Shown here piece by piece: positions 1 to 12,557 of a DNA stretch of 64,000 nucleotides. The number at the start of each line of letters is the position of its first letter. Within the stretch, counting starts at the first letter, position 1. The stretch lies in the NCBI GenBank assembly GCA_964057225.1, contig OZ059895.1, positions 10,788,001-10,852,000 on the forward strand, written 5' to 3'. Both the position numbers and the translations under genes were made by a program. Below the pieces are notes generated by a model, which saw only the letters and a program-made list of their open reading frames with translations, had not been told where the DNA came from and searched no databases. The stretch comes from Auanema rhodensis (lineage: Eukaryota; Nematoda; Chromadorea; Rhabditida; Rhabditidae).

Positions 1-562
1 TTTTTAACAATCATAACACGTTGAAAATACGCCATTCAGCTGATTTTCAATTTTATCTCTTCCGTAATAAATGTTTTCAATTTTCAAGCAGTCTTACTTA
101 GATAGCAAAACCCAAGGCAGCAAATTATCTTTAATCTTGATTCTATATTACAGCTATGAACCAGTAGTTAATGAACCTCCATGGCCGGTTAGTAGTTGGA
201 TCGGAGACGGCTTGGGAAACCCGGGTGGCGTAAACTTTTCAAATTTTTTTAACAATCATAACACGTTGAAAGTACGCCATGCAGCTGATTTTTAATTTTA
301 TCTCTTCCGTAACAAATGTTTCCAATTTTCAAGCAGTTTTACTTAGATAGCTCAACCCAAGGCAGCAAATTATCTTTAATCTTATTTCTATATTACAGTT
401 ATGAACCAGTAGTTAATGAACCTTCATGGCCCGGTTAGTAGTTGGATCGGAGACGGCTTTGGGAATCCCGGATGGCGTAAGCTTTTCAAATTTTTTTAAC
501 AATCATAACACGTTGAAAATACGCCATTCAGCTGATTTTCAATTTTATCTCTTCCGTAATAA

Positions 563-787
563 ATGTTTTCAATTTTCAAGCAGTCTTACTTAGATAGCAA
601 AACCCAAGGCAGCAAATTATCTTTAATCTTGATTCTATATTACAGCTATGAACCAGTAGTTAATGAACCTCCATGGCCGGTTAGTAGTTGGATCGGAGAC
701 GGCTTGGGAATCCCGGATGGCGTAAACTTTTCAAATTTTTTTAACAATCATAACACGTTGAAAGTACGCCATGCAGCTGATTTTTAA
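563..787 (+). other. Recurrent 74-codon open frame in the monomer, probably not a gene
   Basis: Monomers with ATG in aaatgtttt, the single-C-shorter ccatggccgg and a gatttttaa stop hold an ATG-started frame of 74 codons beginning MFSIFKQ and ending VRHAADF. Similar copies start at 71, 808, 1792, 2529, 4004, 12120, 20473, 32758, 47773 and 61825, among others. In most other monomers an extra C (ggcccgg) puts TAG of ggttag in frame and closes it. There is no signal peptide, no recognised domain and no conservation of frame between neighbouring monomers. A by-product of repetition is the best reading. Translation from a satellite transcript is not excluded. Confidence 0.25.
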
Positions 788-837
788 TTTTATCTCTTCC
801 GTAACAAATGTTTCCAATTTTCAAGCAGTTTTACTTA
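593..837 (+). repeat. Representative 245-bp satellite monomer
   Basis: This copy shows the typical organisation. It begins gatagcaaaaccc, followed by an AT-rich stretch ending tattacag. A GC-richer core of about 76 bp contains ccatgg, ccgg and the short dyad gggaatccc. Then come gtaa(g/a)c, a T7 tract, aacaatcataacacg, the dyad cagctg and a T-rich tail ending ttacttag. Other monomers differ mainly at diagnostic sites: gatagcaaaaccc, gatagctcaaccc, gatagctcaaacc or gacagctc; cctccatggccgg or ccttcatggcccgg; cgttgaaagt, cgttaaaagt or cgtcaaaagt; and gatttttaa or gattttcaa. Phase is arbitrary. Confidence 0.93.
646..721 (+). other. Exon-like GC-richer core of the monomer, flanked by splice-like signals
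   Basis: The 76-bp core is preceded by a T-rich stretch ending tattacag, which resembles a 3' splice site, and followed by gtaaac here or gtaagc in most monomers, which resembles a 5' splice site. In the open frame the core reads as one leading base plus 25 codons without a stop, for a peptide containing YEPVVNEPPWP and SSWIGDGLGIPGG. The signals recur in nearly every monomer. No splicing can be shown from sequence alone, and such short consensus matches arise by chance in AT-rich DNA. A fossil exon in the founding monomer is possible, and coincidence is equally allowed. Confidence 0.3.
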
Positions 838-2949
838 GATAGCAAAACCCAAGGTAGCAAATTATCTTTAATCTTGATTCTATATTACAGCTATGAACCA
901 GTAGTTAATGAACCTCCATGGCCGGTTAGTAGTTGGATCGGAGACGGCTTGGGAATCCTGGGTGGCGTAAGCTTCTCAAATTTTTTTAACAATCATAACA
1001 CGTTAAAAGTACGCCATGCAGCTGATTTTTAATTTTGTCTCTTCCGTAACAAATTTATTCAATTTTCAAGCAGTTTTACTTAGATAGCTCAAACCACGGC
1101 AGCAAATTATCTTCAATCTTATTTCTATATTACAGTTATGAACCAGTAGTTAATGAACCTTCATGGCCCGGTTAGTAGTTGGATCGGAGACGGCTTTGGG
1201 AATCCCGGATGGCGTAAGCTTTTCAAATTTTTTTAACAATCATAACACGTTGAAAATACGCCATGCAGCTGATTTTTAATTTTATCTGTTCCGTAACAAA
1301 TGTTTTCAATTTTCAAGCAGTTTTACTTAGACAGCTCAACCCAAGGCAGCAAATTATCTTCAGTCTTATTTCTATATTACAGTTATGAACCAGTTGTTAA
1401 TGAACCTTCATGGCTCGGTTAGTAGTTGGATCGGAGACGGCTTGGGAATCCCGGATGGCGTAAACTTTTCAAATTTTTTTAACAATCATAACATGTTGAA
1501 AGTACGCCATGCAGCTGATTTTTAATTTTATCTCTTCCGTAACAAATGTTTCCAATTTTCAAGCAGTTTTACTTAGATAGCTCAACCCAAGGCAGCAAAT
1601 TATCTTTAATCTTATTTCTATATTACAGTTATGAACCAGTAGTTAATGAACCTTCATGGCCCGGTTAGTAGTTGGATCGGAGACGGCTTGGGAATCCCGG
1701 GTGGCGTAAGCTTTTCAAATTTTTTTAACAATCATAACACGTTGAAAGTACGCCATTCAGCTGATTTTCAATTTTATCTCTTCCGTAATAAATGTTTTCA
1801 ATTTTCAAGCAGTCTTACTTAGATAGCAAAACCCAAGGCAGCAAATTATCTTTAATCTTGATTCTATATTACAGCTATGAACCAGTAGTTAATGAACCTC
1901 CATGGCCGGTTAGTAGTTGGATCGGAGACGGCTTGGGAATCCCGGGTGGCGTAAGCTTTTCAAATTTTTTTAACAATCATAACACGTTAAAAGTACGCCA
2001 TGCAGCTGATTTCTAATTTTGTCTCTTCCGTAACAAATTTATTCAATTTTCAAGCAGTTTTACTTAGATAGCTCAAACCACGGCAGCAAATGATCTTCAG
2101 TCTTATTTCTATATTACAGTTATGAACCAGTTGTTAATGAACCTTCATGGCTCGGTTAGTAGTTGGATCGGAGACGGCTTGGGAATCCCGGATGGCGTAA
2201 ACTTTTCAAATTTTTTTAACAATCATAACACGTTGAAAGTACGCCATTCAGCTGATTTTCAATTTTATCTCTTCCGTAATAAATGTTTTCAATTTTCAAG
2301 CAGTTTTACTTAGATAGCTCAAACCACGGCAGCAAATTATCTTCAATCTTATTTCTATATTACAGTTATGAACCAGTAGTTAATGAACCTTCATGGCCCG
2401 GTTAGTAGTTGGATCGGAGACGGCTTGGGAATCCCGGATGGCGTAAACTTTTCAAATTTTTTTAACAATCATAACACGTTGAAAATACGCCATTCAGCTG
2501 ATTTTCAATTTTATCTCTTCCGTAATAAATGTTTTCAATTTTCAAGCAGTCTTACTTAGATAGCAAAACCCAAGGCAGCAAATTATCTTTAATCTTGATT
2601 CTATATTACAGCTATGAACCAGTAGTTAATGAACCTCCATGGCCGGTTAGTAGTTGGATCGGAGACGGCTTGGGAAACCCGGGTGGCGTAAACTTTTCAA
2701 ATTTTTTTAACAATCATAACACGTTGAAAGTACGCCATGCAGCTGATTTTTAATTTTATCTCTTCCGTAACAAATGTTTCCAATTTTCAAGCAGTTTTAC
2801 TTAGATAGCTCAACCCAAGGCAGCAAATTATCTTTAATCTTATTTCTATATTACAGTTATGAACCAGTAGTTAATGAACCTTCATGGCCCGGTTAGTAGT
2901 TGGATCGGAGACGGCTTTGGGAATCCCGGATGGCGCAAGCTTTTCAAAT

Positions 2950-3815
2950 TTTTTTAACAATCATAACACGTTGAAAATACGCCATTCAGCTGATTTTCAA
3001 TTTTATCTCTTCCGTAATAAATGTTTTCAATTTTCAAGCAGTCTTACTTAGATAGCAAAACCCAAGGCAGCAAATTATCTTCAGTCTTATTTCTATATTA
3101 CAGTTATGAACCAGTTGTTAATGAACCTCCATGGCCGGTTAGTAGTTGGATCGGAGACGGCTTGGGAATCCTGGGTGGCGTAAGCTTCTCAAATTTTTTT
3201 AACAATCATAACATGTTGAAAGTACGCCATGCAGCTGATTTTTAATTTTATCTCTTCCGTAACAAATGTTTCCAATTTTCAAGCAGTTTTACTTAGATAG
3301 CTCAACCCAAGGCAGCAAATTATCTTTAATCTTATTTCTATATTACAGTTATGAACCAGTAGTTAATGAACCTTCATGGCCCGGTTAGTAGTTGGATCGG
3401 AGACGGCTTGGGAATCCCGGGTGGCGTAAGCTTTTCAAATTTTTTTAACAATCATAACACGTTGAAAGTACGCCATTCAGCTGATTTTCAATTTTATCTC
3501 TTCCGTAATAAATGTTTTCAATTTTCAAGCAGTCTTACTTAGATAGCAAAACCCAAGGCAGCAATTTATCTTTAATCTTGATTCTATATCACAGCTATGA
3601 ACCAGTAGTTAATGAACCTCCATGGCCGGTTAGTAGTTGGATCGGAGACGGCTTTGGAATCCCGGGTGGCGTAAGCTTTTCAAATTTTTTTAACAATCAT
3701 AACACGTTAAAAGTACGCCATGCAGCTGATTTTTAATTTTGTCTCTTCCGTAACAAATTTATTCAATTTTCAAGCAGTTTTACTTAGATAGCTCAAACCA
3801 CGGCAGCAAATTATC
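2950..3815 (+). repeat. Region I three-monomer block, first copy (offset 4,674 bp)
   Basis: Three successive variants recur unchanged at 7624-8489: one with cagtcttatttc upstream of ccatggccgg and aacatgttg, one 'cccgggtgg' type, and one with ctatatcacagc and ctttggaatccc. The last two variants are private enough to identify the duplicate. The ctatatcacagc monomer also occurs near 6,040. Confidence 0.75.
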
Positions 3816-3933
3816 TTCAATCTTATTTCTATATTACAGTTATGAACCAGTAGTTAATGAATCTTCATGGCCCGGTTAGTAGTTGGATCGGAGACGGCTT
3901 TGAGAATCCCGGATGGCGTAAGCTTTTCAAATT

Positions 3934-5678
3934 TTTTTAACAATCATAACACGTTGAAAATACGCCATTCAGCTGATTTTCAATTTTATCTCTTCCGTAA
4001 TAAATGTTTTCAATTTTCAAGCAGTCTTACTTAGATAGCAAAACCCAAGGCAGCAAATTATCTTTAATCTTGATTCTATATTACAGCTATGAACCAGTAG
4101 TTAATGAACCTCCATGGCCGGTTAGTAGTTGGATCGGAGACGGCTTGGGAAACCCGGGTGGCGTAAACTTTTCAAATTTTTTTAACAATCATAACACGTT
4201 GAAAGTACGCCATGCAGCTGATTTTTAATTTTATCTCTTCCGTAACAAATGTTTCCAATTTTCAAGCAGTTTTACTTAGATAGCTCAACCCAAGGCAGCA
4301 AATTATCTTTAATCTTATTTCTATATTACAGTTATGAACCAGTAGTTAATGAACCTTCATGGCCCGGTTAGTAGTTGGATCGGAGACGGCTTTGGGAATC
4401 CCGGATGGCGTAAGCTTTTCAAATTTTTTTAACAATCATAACACGTTGAAAATACGCCATTCAGCTGATTTTCAATTTTATCTCTTCCGTAATAAATGTT
4501 TTCAATTTTCAAGCAGTCTTACTTAGATAGCAAAACCCAAGGCAGCAAATTATCTTTAATCTTGATTCTATATTACAGCTATGAACCAGTAGTTAATGAA
4601 CCTCCATGGCCGGTTAGTAGTTGGATCGGAGACGGCTTGGGAATCCCGGATGGCGTAAACTTTTCAAATTTTTTCAACAATCATAACACGTTGAAAGTAC
4701 GCCATGCAGCTGATTTTTAATTTTATCTCTTCCGTAACAAATGTTTCCAATTTTCAAGCAGTTTTACTTAGATAGCAAAACCCAAGGCAGCAAATTATCT
4801 TTAATCTTGATTCTATATTACAGCTATGAACCAGTAGTTAATGAACCTCCATGGCCGGTTAGTAGTTGGATCGGAGACGGCTTGGGAATCCTGGGTGGCG
4901 TAAGCTTCTCAAATTTTTTTAACAATCATAACACGTTAAAAGTACGCCATGCAGCTGATTTTTAATTTTGTCTCTTCCGTAACAAATTTATTCAATTTTC
5001 AAGCAGTTTTACTTAGATAGCTCAAACCACGGCAGCAAATTATCTTCAATCTTATTTCTATATTACAGTTATGAACCAGTAGTTAATGAACCTTCATGGC
5101 CCGGTTAGTAGTTGGATCGGAGACGGCTTTGGGAATCCCGGATGGCGTAAGCTTTTCAAATTTTTTTAACAATCATAACACGTTGAAAATACGCCATGCA
5201 GCTGATTTTTAATTTTATCTGTTCCGTAACAAATGTTTTCAATTTTCAAGCAGTTTTACTTAGACAGCTCAACCCAAGGCAGCAAATTATCTTCAGTCTT
5301 ATTTCTATATTACAGTTATGAACCAGTTGTTAATGAACCTTCATGGCTCGGTTAGTAGTTGGATCGGAGACGGCTTGGGAATCCCGGATGGCGTAAACTT
5401 TTCAAATTTTTTTAACAATCATAACATGTTGAAAGTACGCCATGCAGCTGATTTTTAATTTTATCTCTTCCGTAACAAATGTTTCCAATTTTCAAGCAGT
5501 TTTACTTAGATAGCTCAACCCAAGGCAGCAAATTATCTTTAATCTTATTTCTATATTACAGTTATGAACCAGTAGTTAATGAACCTTCATGGCCCGGTTA
5601 GTAGTTGGATCGGAGACGGCTTGGGAATCCCGGGTGGCGTAAGCTTTTCAAATTTTTTTAACAATCATAACACGTTGA
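3934..5678 (+). repeat. Region I higher-order block, copy 2
   Basis: This block repeats the variant order of 1-1745 at a constant offset of 3,933 bp. The match ends where the next monomer is gatagctcaaccc here but gatagcaaaaccc after copy 1. Single-base differences are few by eye, for example ttttttcaac here against tttttttaac in copy 1. Confidence 0.8.
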
Positions 5679-7623
5679 AAATACGCCATTCAGCTGATTT
5701 TCAATTTTATCTCTTCCGTAATAAATGTTTTCAATTTTCAAGCAGTTTTACTTAGATAGCTCAACCCAAGGCAGCAAATTATCTTTAATCTTATTTCTAT
5801 ATTACAGTTATGAACCAGTAGTTAATGAACCTTCATGGCCCGGTTAGTAGTTGGATCGGAGACGGCTTGGGAATCCCGGGTGGCGTAAGCTTTTCAAATT
5901 TTTTTAACAATCATAACACGTTGAAAGTACGCCATTCAGCTGATTTTCAATTTTATCTCTTCCGTAATAAATGTTTTCAATTTTCAAGCAGTCTTACTTA
6001 GATAGCAAAACCCAAGGCAGCAATTTATCTTTAATCTTGATTCTATATCACAGCTATGAACCAGTAGTTAATGAACCTCCATGGCCGGTTAGTAGTTGGA
6101 TCGGAGACGGCTTTGGAATCCCGGGTGGCGTAAGCTTTTCAAATTTTTTTAACAATCATAACACGTTAAAAGTACGCCATGCAGCTGATTTTTAATTTTG
6201 TCTCTTCCGTAACAAATTTATTCAATTTTCAAGCAGTTTTACTTAGATAGCTCAAACCACGGCAGCAAATTATCTTCAATCTTATTTCTATATTACAGTT
6301 ATGAACCAGTAGTTAATGAATCTTCATGGCCCGGTTAGTAGTTGGATCGGAGACGGCTTTGAGAATCCCGGATGGCGTAAGCTTTTCAAATTTTTTTAAC
6401 ATTCATAACACGTTGAAAATACGCCATTCAGCTGATTTTCAATTTTATCTCTTCCGTAATAAATGTTTTCAATTTTCAAGCAGTCTTACTTAGATAGCAA
6501 AACCCAAGGCAGCAAATTATCTTCAGTCTTATTTCTATATTACAGTTATGAACCAGTTGTTAATGAACCTTCATGGCTCGGTTAGTAGTTGGATCGGAGA
6601 CGGCTTGGGAAACCCGGGTGGCGTAAACTTTTCAAATTTTTTTAACAATCATAACATGTTGAAAGTACGCCATGCAGCTGATTTTTAATTTTATCTCTTC
6701 CGTAACAAATGTTTCCAATTTTCAAGCAGTTTTACTTAGAGAGCTCAACCCAAGGCAGCAAATTATCTTTAATCTTATTTCTATATTACAGTTATGAACC
6801 AGTAGTTAATGAACCTTCATGGCCCGGTTAGTAGTTGGATCGGAGACGGCTTTGGGAATCCCGGGTGGCGTAAGCTTTTCAAATTTTTTTAACAATCATA
6901 ACACGTTGAAAGTACGCCATTCAGCTGATTTTCAATTTTATCTCTTCCGTAATAAATGTTTTCAATTTTCAAGCAGTCTTACTTAGATAGCAAAACCCAA
7001 GGCAGCAAATTATCTTTAATCTTGATTCTATATTACAGCTATGAACCAGTAGTTAATGAACCTCCATGGCCGGTTAGTAGTTGGATCGGAGACGGCTTGG
7101 GAATCCCGGGTGGCGTAAGCTTTTCAAATTTTTTTAACAATCATAACACGTTAAAAGTACGCCATGCAGCTGATTTCTAATTTTGTCTCTTCCGTAACAA
7201 ATTTATTCAATTTTCAAGCAGTTTTACTTAGATAGCTCAAACCACGGCAGCAAATTATCTTCAATCTTATTTCTATATTACAGTTATGAACCAGTAGTTA
7301 ATGAACCTTCATGGCCCGGTTAGTAGTTGGATCGGAGACGGCTTTGGGAATCCCGGATAGCGTAAGCTTTTCAAATTTTCTTAACAATCATAACACGTTG
7401 AAAATACGCCATGCAGCTGATTTTTAATTTTATCTGTTCCGTAACAAATGTTTTCAATTTTCAAGCAGTTTTACTTAGACAGCTCAACCCAAGGCAGCAA
7501 ATTATCTTCAGTCTTATTTCTATATTACAGTTATGAACCAGTTGTTAATGAACCTTCATGGCTCGGTTAGTAGTTGGATCGGAGACGGCTTTGGGAATCC
7601 CGGGTGGAGTAAACTTTTCAAAT

Positions 7624-8489
7624 TTTTTTAACAATCATAACACGTTGAAAATACGCCATTCAGCTGATTTTCAATTTTATCTCTTCCGTAATAAATGTTT
7701 TCAATTTTCAAGCAGTCTTACTTAGATAGCAAAACCCAAGGCAGCAAATTATCTTCAGTCTTATTTCTATATTACAGTTATGAACCAGTTGTTAATGAAC
7801 CTCCATGGCCGGTTAGTAGTTGGATCGGAGACGGCTTGGGAATCCTGGGTGGCGTAAGCTTCTCAAATTTTTTTAACAATCATAACATGTTGAAAGTACG
7901 CCATGCAGCTGATTTTTAATTTTATCTCTTCCGTAACAAATGTTTCCAATTTTCAAGCAGTTTTACTTAGATAGCTCAACCCAAGGCAGCAAATTATCTT
8001 TAATCTTATTTCTATATTACAGTTATGAACCAGTAGTTAATGAACCTTCATGGCCCGGTTAGTAGTTGGATCGGAGACGGCTTGGGAATCCCGGGTGGCG
8101 TAAGCTTTTCAAATTTTTTTAACAATCATAACACGTTGAAAGTACGCCATTCAGCTGATTTTCAATTTTATCTCTTCCGTAATAAATGTTTTCAATTTTC
8201 AAGCAGTCTTACTTAGATAGCAAAACCCAAGGCAGCAATTTATCTTTAATCTTGATTCTATATCACAGCTATGAACCAGTAGTTAATGAACCTCCATGGC
8301 CGGTTAGTAGTTGGATCGGAGACGGCTTTGGAATCCCGGGTGGCGTAAGCTTTTCAAATTTTTTTAACAATCATAACACGTTAAAAGTACGCCATGCAGC
8401 TGATTTTTAATTTTGTCTCTTCCGTAACAAATTTATTCAATTTTCAAGCAGTTTTACTTAGATAGCTCAAACCACGGCAGCAAATTATC
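7624..8489 (+). repeat. Region I three-monomer block, second copy
   Basis: This is the partner of 2950-3815 at 4,674 bp. Its right edge coincides with the chimeric monomer that opens the third large block, so two duplication boundaries abut here. Confidence 0.75.
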
Positions 8490-10450
8490 TTTAATCTTGA
8501 TTCTATATTACAGCTATGAACCAGTAGTTAATGAACCTCCATGGCCGGTTAGTAGTTGGATCGGAGACGGCTTGGGAAACCCGGGTGGCGTAAACTTTTC
8601 AAATTTTTTTAACAATCATAACACGTTGAAAGTACGCCATGCAGCTGATTTTTAATTTTATCTCTTCCGTAACAAATGTTTCCAATTTTCAAGCAGTTTT
8701 ACTTAGATAGCTCAACCCAAGGCAGCAAATTATCTTTAATCTTATTTCTATATTACAGTTATGAACCAGTAGTTAATGAACCTTCATGGCCCGGTTAGTA
8801 GTTGGATCGGAGACGGCTTTGGGAATCCCGGATGGCGTAAGCTTTTCAAATTTTTTTAACAATCATAACACGTTGAAAATACGCCATTCAGCTGATTTTC
8901 AATTTTATCTCTTCCGTAATAAATGTTTTCAATTTTCAAGCAGTCTTACTTAGATAGCAAAACCCAAGGCAGCAAATTATCTTTAATCTTGATTCTATAT
9001 TACAGCTATGAACCAGTAGTTAATGAACCTCCATGGCCGGTTAGTAGTTGGATCGGAGACGGCTTGGGAATCCCGGATGGCGTAAACTTTTCAAATTTTT
9101 TTAACAATCATAACACGTTGAAAGTACGCCATGCAGCTGATTTTTAATTTTATCTCTTCCGTAACAAATGTTTCCAATTTTCAAGCAGTTTTACTTAGAT
9201 AGCAAAACCCAAGGCAGCAAATTATCTTTAATCTTGATTCTATATTACAGCTATGAACCAGTAGTTAATGAACCTCCATGGCCGGTTAGTAGTTGGATCG
9301 GAGACGGCTTGGGAATCCTGGGTGGCGTAAGCTTCTCAAATTTTTTTAACAATCATAACACGTTAAAAGTACGCCATGCAGCTGATTTTTAATTTTGTCT
9401 CTTCCGTAACAAATTTATTCAATTTTCAAGCAGTTTTACTTAGATAGCTCAAACCACGGCAGCAAATTATCTTCAATCTTATTTCTATATTACAGTTATG
9501 AACCAGTAGTTAATGAACCTTCATGGCCCGGTTAGTAGTTGGATCGGAGACGGCTTTGGGAATCCCGGATGGCGTAAGCTTTTCAAATTTTTTTAACAAT
9601 CATAACACGTTGAAAATACGCCATGCAGCTGATTTTTAATTTTATCTGTTCCGTAACAAATGTTTTCAATTTTCAAGCAGTTTTACTTAGACAGCTCAAC
9701 CCAAGGCAGCAAATTATCTTCAGTCTTATTTCTATATTACAGTTATGAACCAGTTGTTAATGAACCTTCATGGCTCGGTTAGTAGTTGGATCGGAGACGG
9801 CTTGGGAATCCCGGATGGCGTAAACTTTTCAAATTTTTTTAACAATCATAACATGTTGAAAGTACGCCATGCAGCTGATTTTTAATTTTATCTCTTCCGT
9901 AACAAATGTTTCCAATTTTCAAGCAGTTTTACTTAGATAGCTCAACCCAAGGCAGCAAATTATCTTTAATCTTATTTCTATATTACAGTTATGAACCAGT
10001 AGTTAATGAACCTTCATGGCCCGGTTAGTAGTTGGATCGGAGACGGCTTGGGAATCCCGGGTGGCGTAAGCTTTTCAAATTTTTTTAACAATCATAACAC
10101 GTTGAAAGTACGCCATTCAGCTGATTTTCAATTTTATCTCTTCCGTAATAAATGTTTTCAATTTTCAAGCAGTCTTACTTAGATAGCAAAACCCAAGGCA
10201 GCAAATTATCTTTAATCTTGATTCTATATTACAGCTATGAACCAGTAGTTAATGAACCTCCATGGCCGGTTAGTAGTTGGATCGGAGACGGCTTGGGAAT
10301 CCCGGGTGGCGTAAGCTTTTCAAATTTTTTTAACAATCATAACACGTTAAAAGTACGCCATGCAGCTGATTTCTAATTTTGTCTCTTCCGTAACAAATTT
10401 ATTCAATTTTCAAGCAGTTTTACTTAGATAGCTCAAACCACGGCAGCAAA
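8475..10450 (+). repeat. Region I higher-order block, copy 3
   Basis: This matches about 115-2090 at an offset of 8,360 bp and about 4,048-5,678 at 4,427 bp. Its left edge is a chimeric monomer: 'ctcaaaccacggcagc' followed directly by 'ctttaatcttgattc', a combination uncommon in this region. That marks an exchange point between different monomer types. Confidence 0.78.
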
Positions 10451-11574
10451 TTATCTTCAATCTTATTTCTATATTACAGTTATGAACCAGTAGTTAATGA
10501 ACCTTCATGGCCCGGTTAGTAGTTGGATCGGAGACGGCTTTGGGAATCCCGGATAGCGTAAGCTTTTCAAATTTTCTTAACAATCATAACACGTTGAAAA
10601 TACGCCATGCAGCTGATTTTTAATTTTATCTGTTCCGTAACAAATGTTTTCAATTTTCAAGCAGTTTTACTTAGACAGCTCAACCCAAGGCAGCAAATTA
10701 TCTTCAGTCTTATTTCTATATTACAGTTATGAACCAGTTGTTAATGAACCTTCATGGCTCGGTTAGTAGTTGGATCGGAGACGGCTTGGGAATCCCGGGT
10801 GGAGTAAACTTTTCAAATTTTTTTAACAATCATAACACGTTGAAAGTACGCCATGCAGCTGATTTTTAATTTTATCTCTTCCGTAACAAATGTTTTCAAT
10901 TTTCAAGCAGTTTTACTTAGATAGCTCAACCCAAGGCAGCAAATTATCTTTAATCTTATTTCTATATTACAGTTATGAACCAGTAGTTAATGAACCTTCA
11001 TGGCCCGGTTAGTAGTTGGATCGGAGACGGCTTGGGAATCCAGGGTGGTGTAAGCTTTTCAAATTTTTTTAACAATCATAACACGTTGAAAGTACGCCAT
11101 GCAGCTGATTTTCAATTTTATCTCTTCCGTAATAAATGTTTTCATTTTTCAAGCAGTCTTACTTAGATAGCAAAACCCAAGGCAGCAAATTATCTTTAAT
11201 CTTGATTCTGTATTACAGCTATGAACCAGTAGTTAATGAACCTCCATGGCCGGTTAGTAGTTGGATCGGAGACGGCTTGGAAATCCCGGGTGGCGTAAGC
11301 TTCTCAAATTTTTTTAACAATCATAACACGTTAAAAGTACGCCATGCAGCTGATTTTTAATTTTGTCTCTTCCGTAACAAATTTATTCATTTTTCAAGCA
11401 GTCTTACTTAGATAGCTCAAACCACGGCAGCAAATTATCTTCAATCTTATTTCTATATTACAGTTATGAACCAGTAGTTAATGAACCTTCATGGCCCGGT
11501 TAGTAGTTGGATCGCAGACGGCTTTGGGAATCCCGGATGGCGTAAGCTTTTCAAATTTTTTTAACAATCATAAC

Positions 11575-12557
11575 ACGTTGAAAATACGCCATGCAGCTGA
11601 TTTTTAATTTTATCTGTTCCGTAACAAATGTTTTCAATTTTCAAGCAGTTTTACTTAGACAGCTCAACCCAAGGCAGCAAATTATCTTCAGTCTTATTTC
11701 TATATTACAGTTATGAACCAGTTGTTAATGAACCTTCATGGCTCGGTTAGTAGTTGGATCGGAGACGGCTTGGGAATCCCGGATGGCGTAAACTTTTCAA
11801 ATTTTTTTAACAATCATAACATGTTGAAAGTACGCCATGCAGCTGATTTTTAATTTTATCTCTTCCGTAACAAATGTTTCCAATTTTCAAGCAGTTTTAC
11901 TTAGATAGCTCAACCCAAGGCAGCAAATTATCTTTAATCTTATTTCTATATTACAGTTATGAACCAGTAGTTAATGAACCTTCATGGCCCGGTTAGTAGT
12001 TGGATCGGAGACGGCTTGGGAATCCCGGGTGGCGTAAGCTTTTCAAATTTTTTTAACAATCATAACACGTTGAAAGTACGCCATTCAGCTGATTTTCAAT
12101 TTTATCTCTTCCGTAATAAATGTTTTCAATTTTCAAGCAGTCTTACTTAGATAGCAAAACCCAAGGCAGCAAATTATTTTTAATCTTGATTCTATATTAC
12201 AGCTATGAACCAGTAGTTAATGAACCTCCATGGCCGGTTAGTAGTTGGATCGGAGACGGCTTGGGAATCCCGGGTGGCGTAAGCTTTTCAAATTTTTTTA
12301 ACAATCATAACACGTCAAAAGTACGCCATGCAGCTGATTTTTAATTTTGTCTCTTCCGTAACAAATTTATTCAATTTTCAAGCAGTTTTACTTACATAGC
12401 TCAAACCACGGCAGCAAATTATCTTCAGTCTTATTTCTATATTACAGTTATGAACCAGTTGTTAATGAACCTTCATGGCCCGGTTAGTAGTTGGCTCGGA
12501 GACGGCTTGGGAATCCCGGATGGCGTAAACTTTTCAAATTTTTTTAACAATCATAAC
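11575..12557 (+). repeat. Region II four-monomer tandem, copy 1 (983 bp)
   Basis: Four monomers (gacagctc type, gatagctcaaccc type, a 'ttatttttaatc' type with cgtcaaaagt, and a 'ttacatagctcaaacc' type) are followed directly by a second copy in the same order. The variants cgtcaaaagt and ttacatagc are diagnostic. Confidence 0.78.

Larger units (their letters stand above)
1..1745 (+). repeat. Region I higher-order block, copy 1 (about 7 monomers)
   Basis: A specific order of monomer variants is seen: a 'gaaacccggg' type, a 'ctttgggaatcccggatgg' type, a 'ggatggcgtaaac' type, a 'gaatcctgggtgg' type with cttctcaaa, a 'ctcaaaccacgg' type, a 'gacagctc' type with aacatgttg, and a 'cccgggtgg' type. 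The same order returns at offsets of 3,933 and about 8,360 bp. Block edges are approximate because every monomer is similar. Confidence 0.8.

Noticed and set aside
71-295. 74-codon frames in ordinary monomers as a real gene family
   Set aside because: About two thirds of monomers lack the frame, because of a one-base indel (ggccgg or ggcccgg) or loss of the ATG. The stop toggles by a common C/T variant, and no domain or signal is visible. Reported only as low-confidence 'other'.
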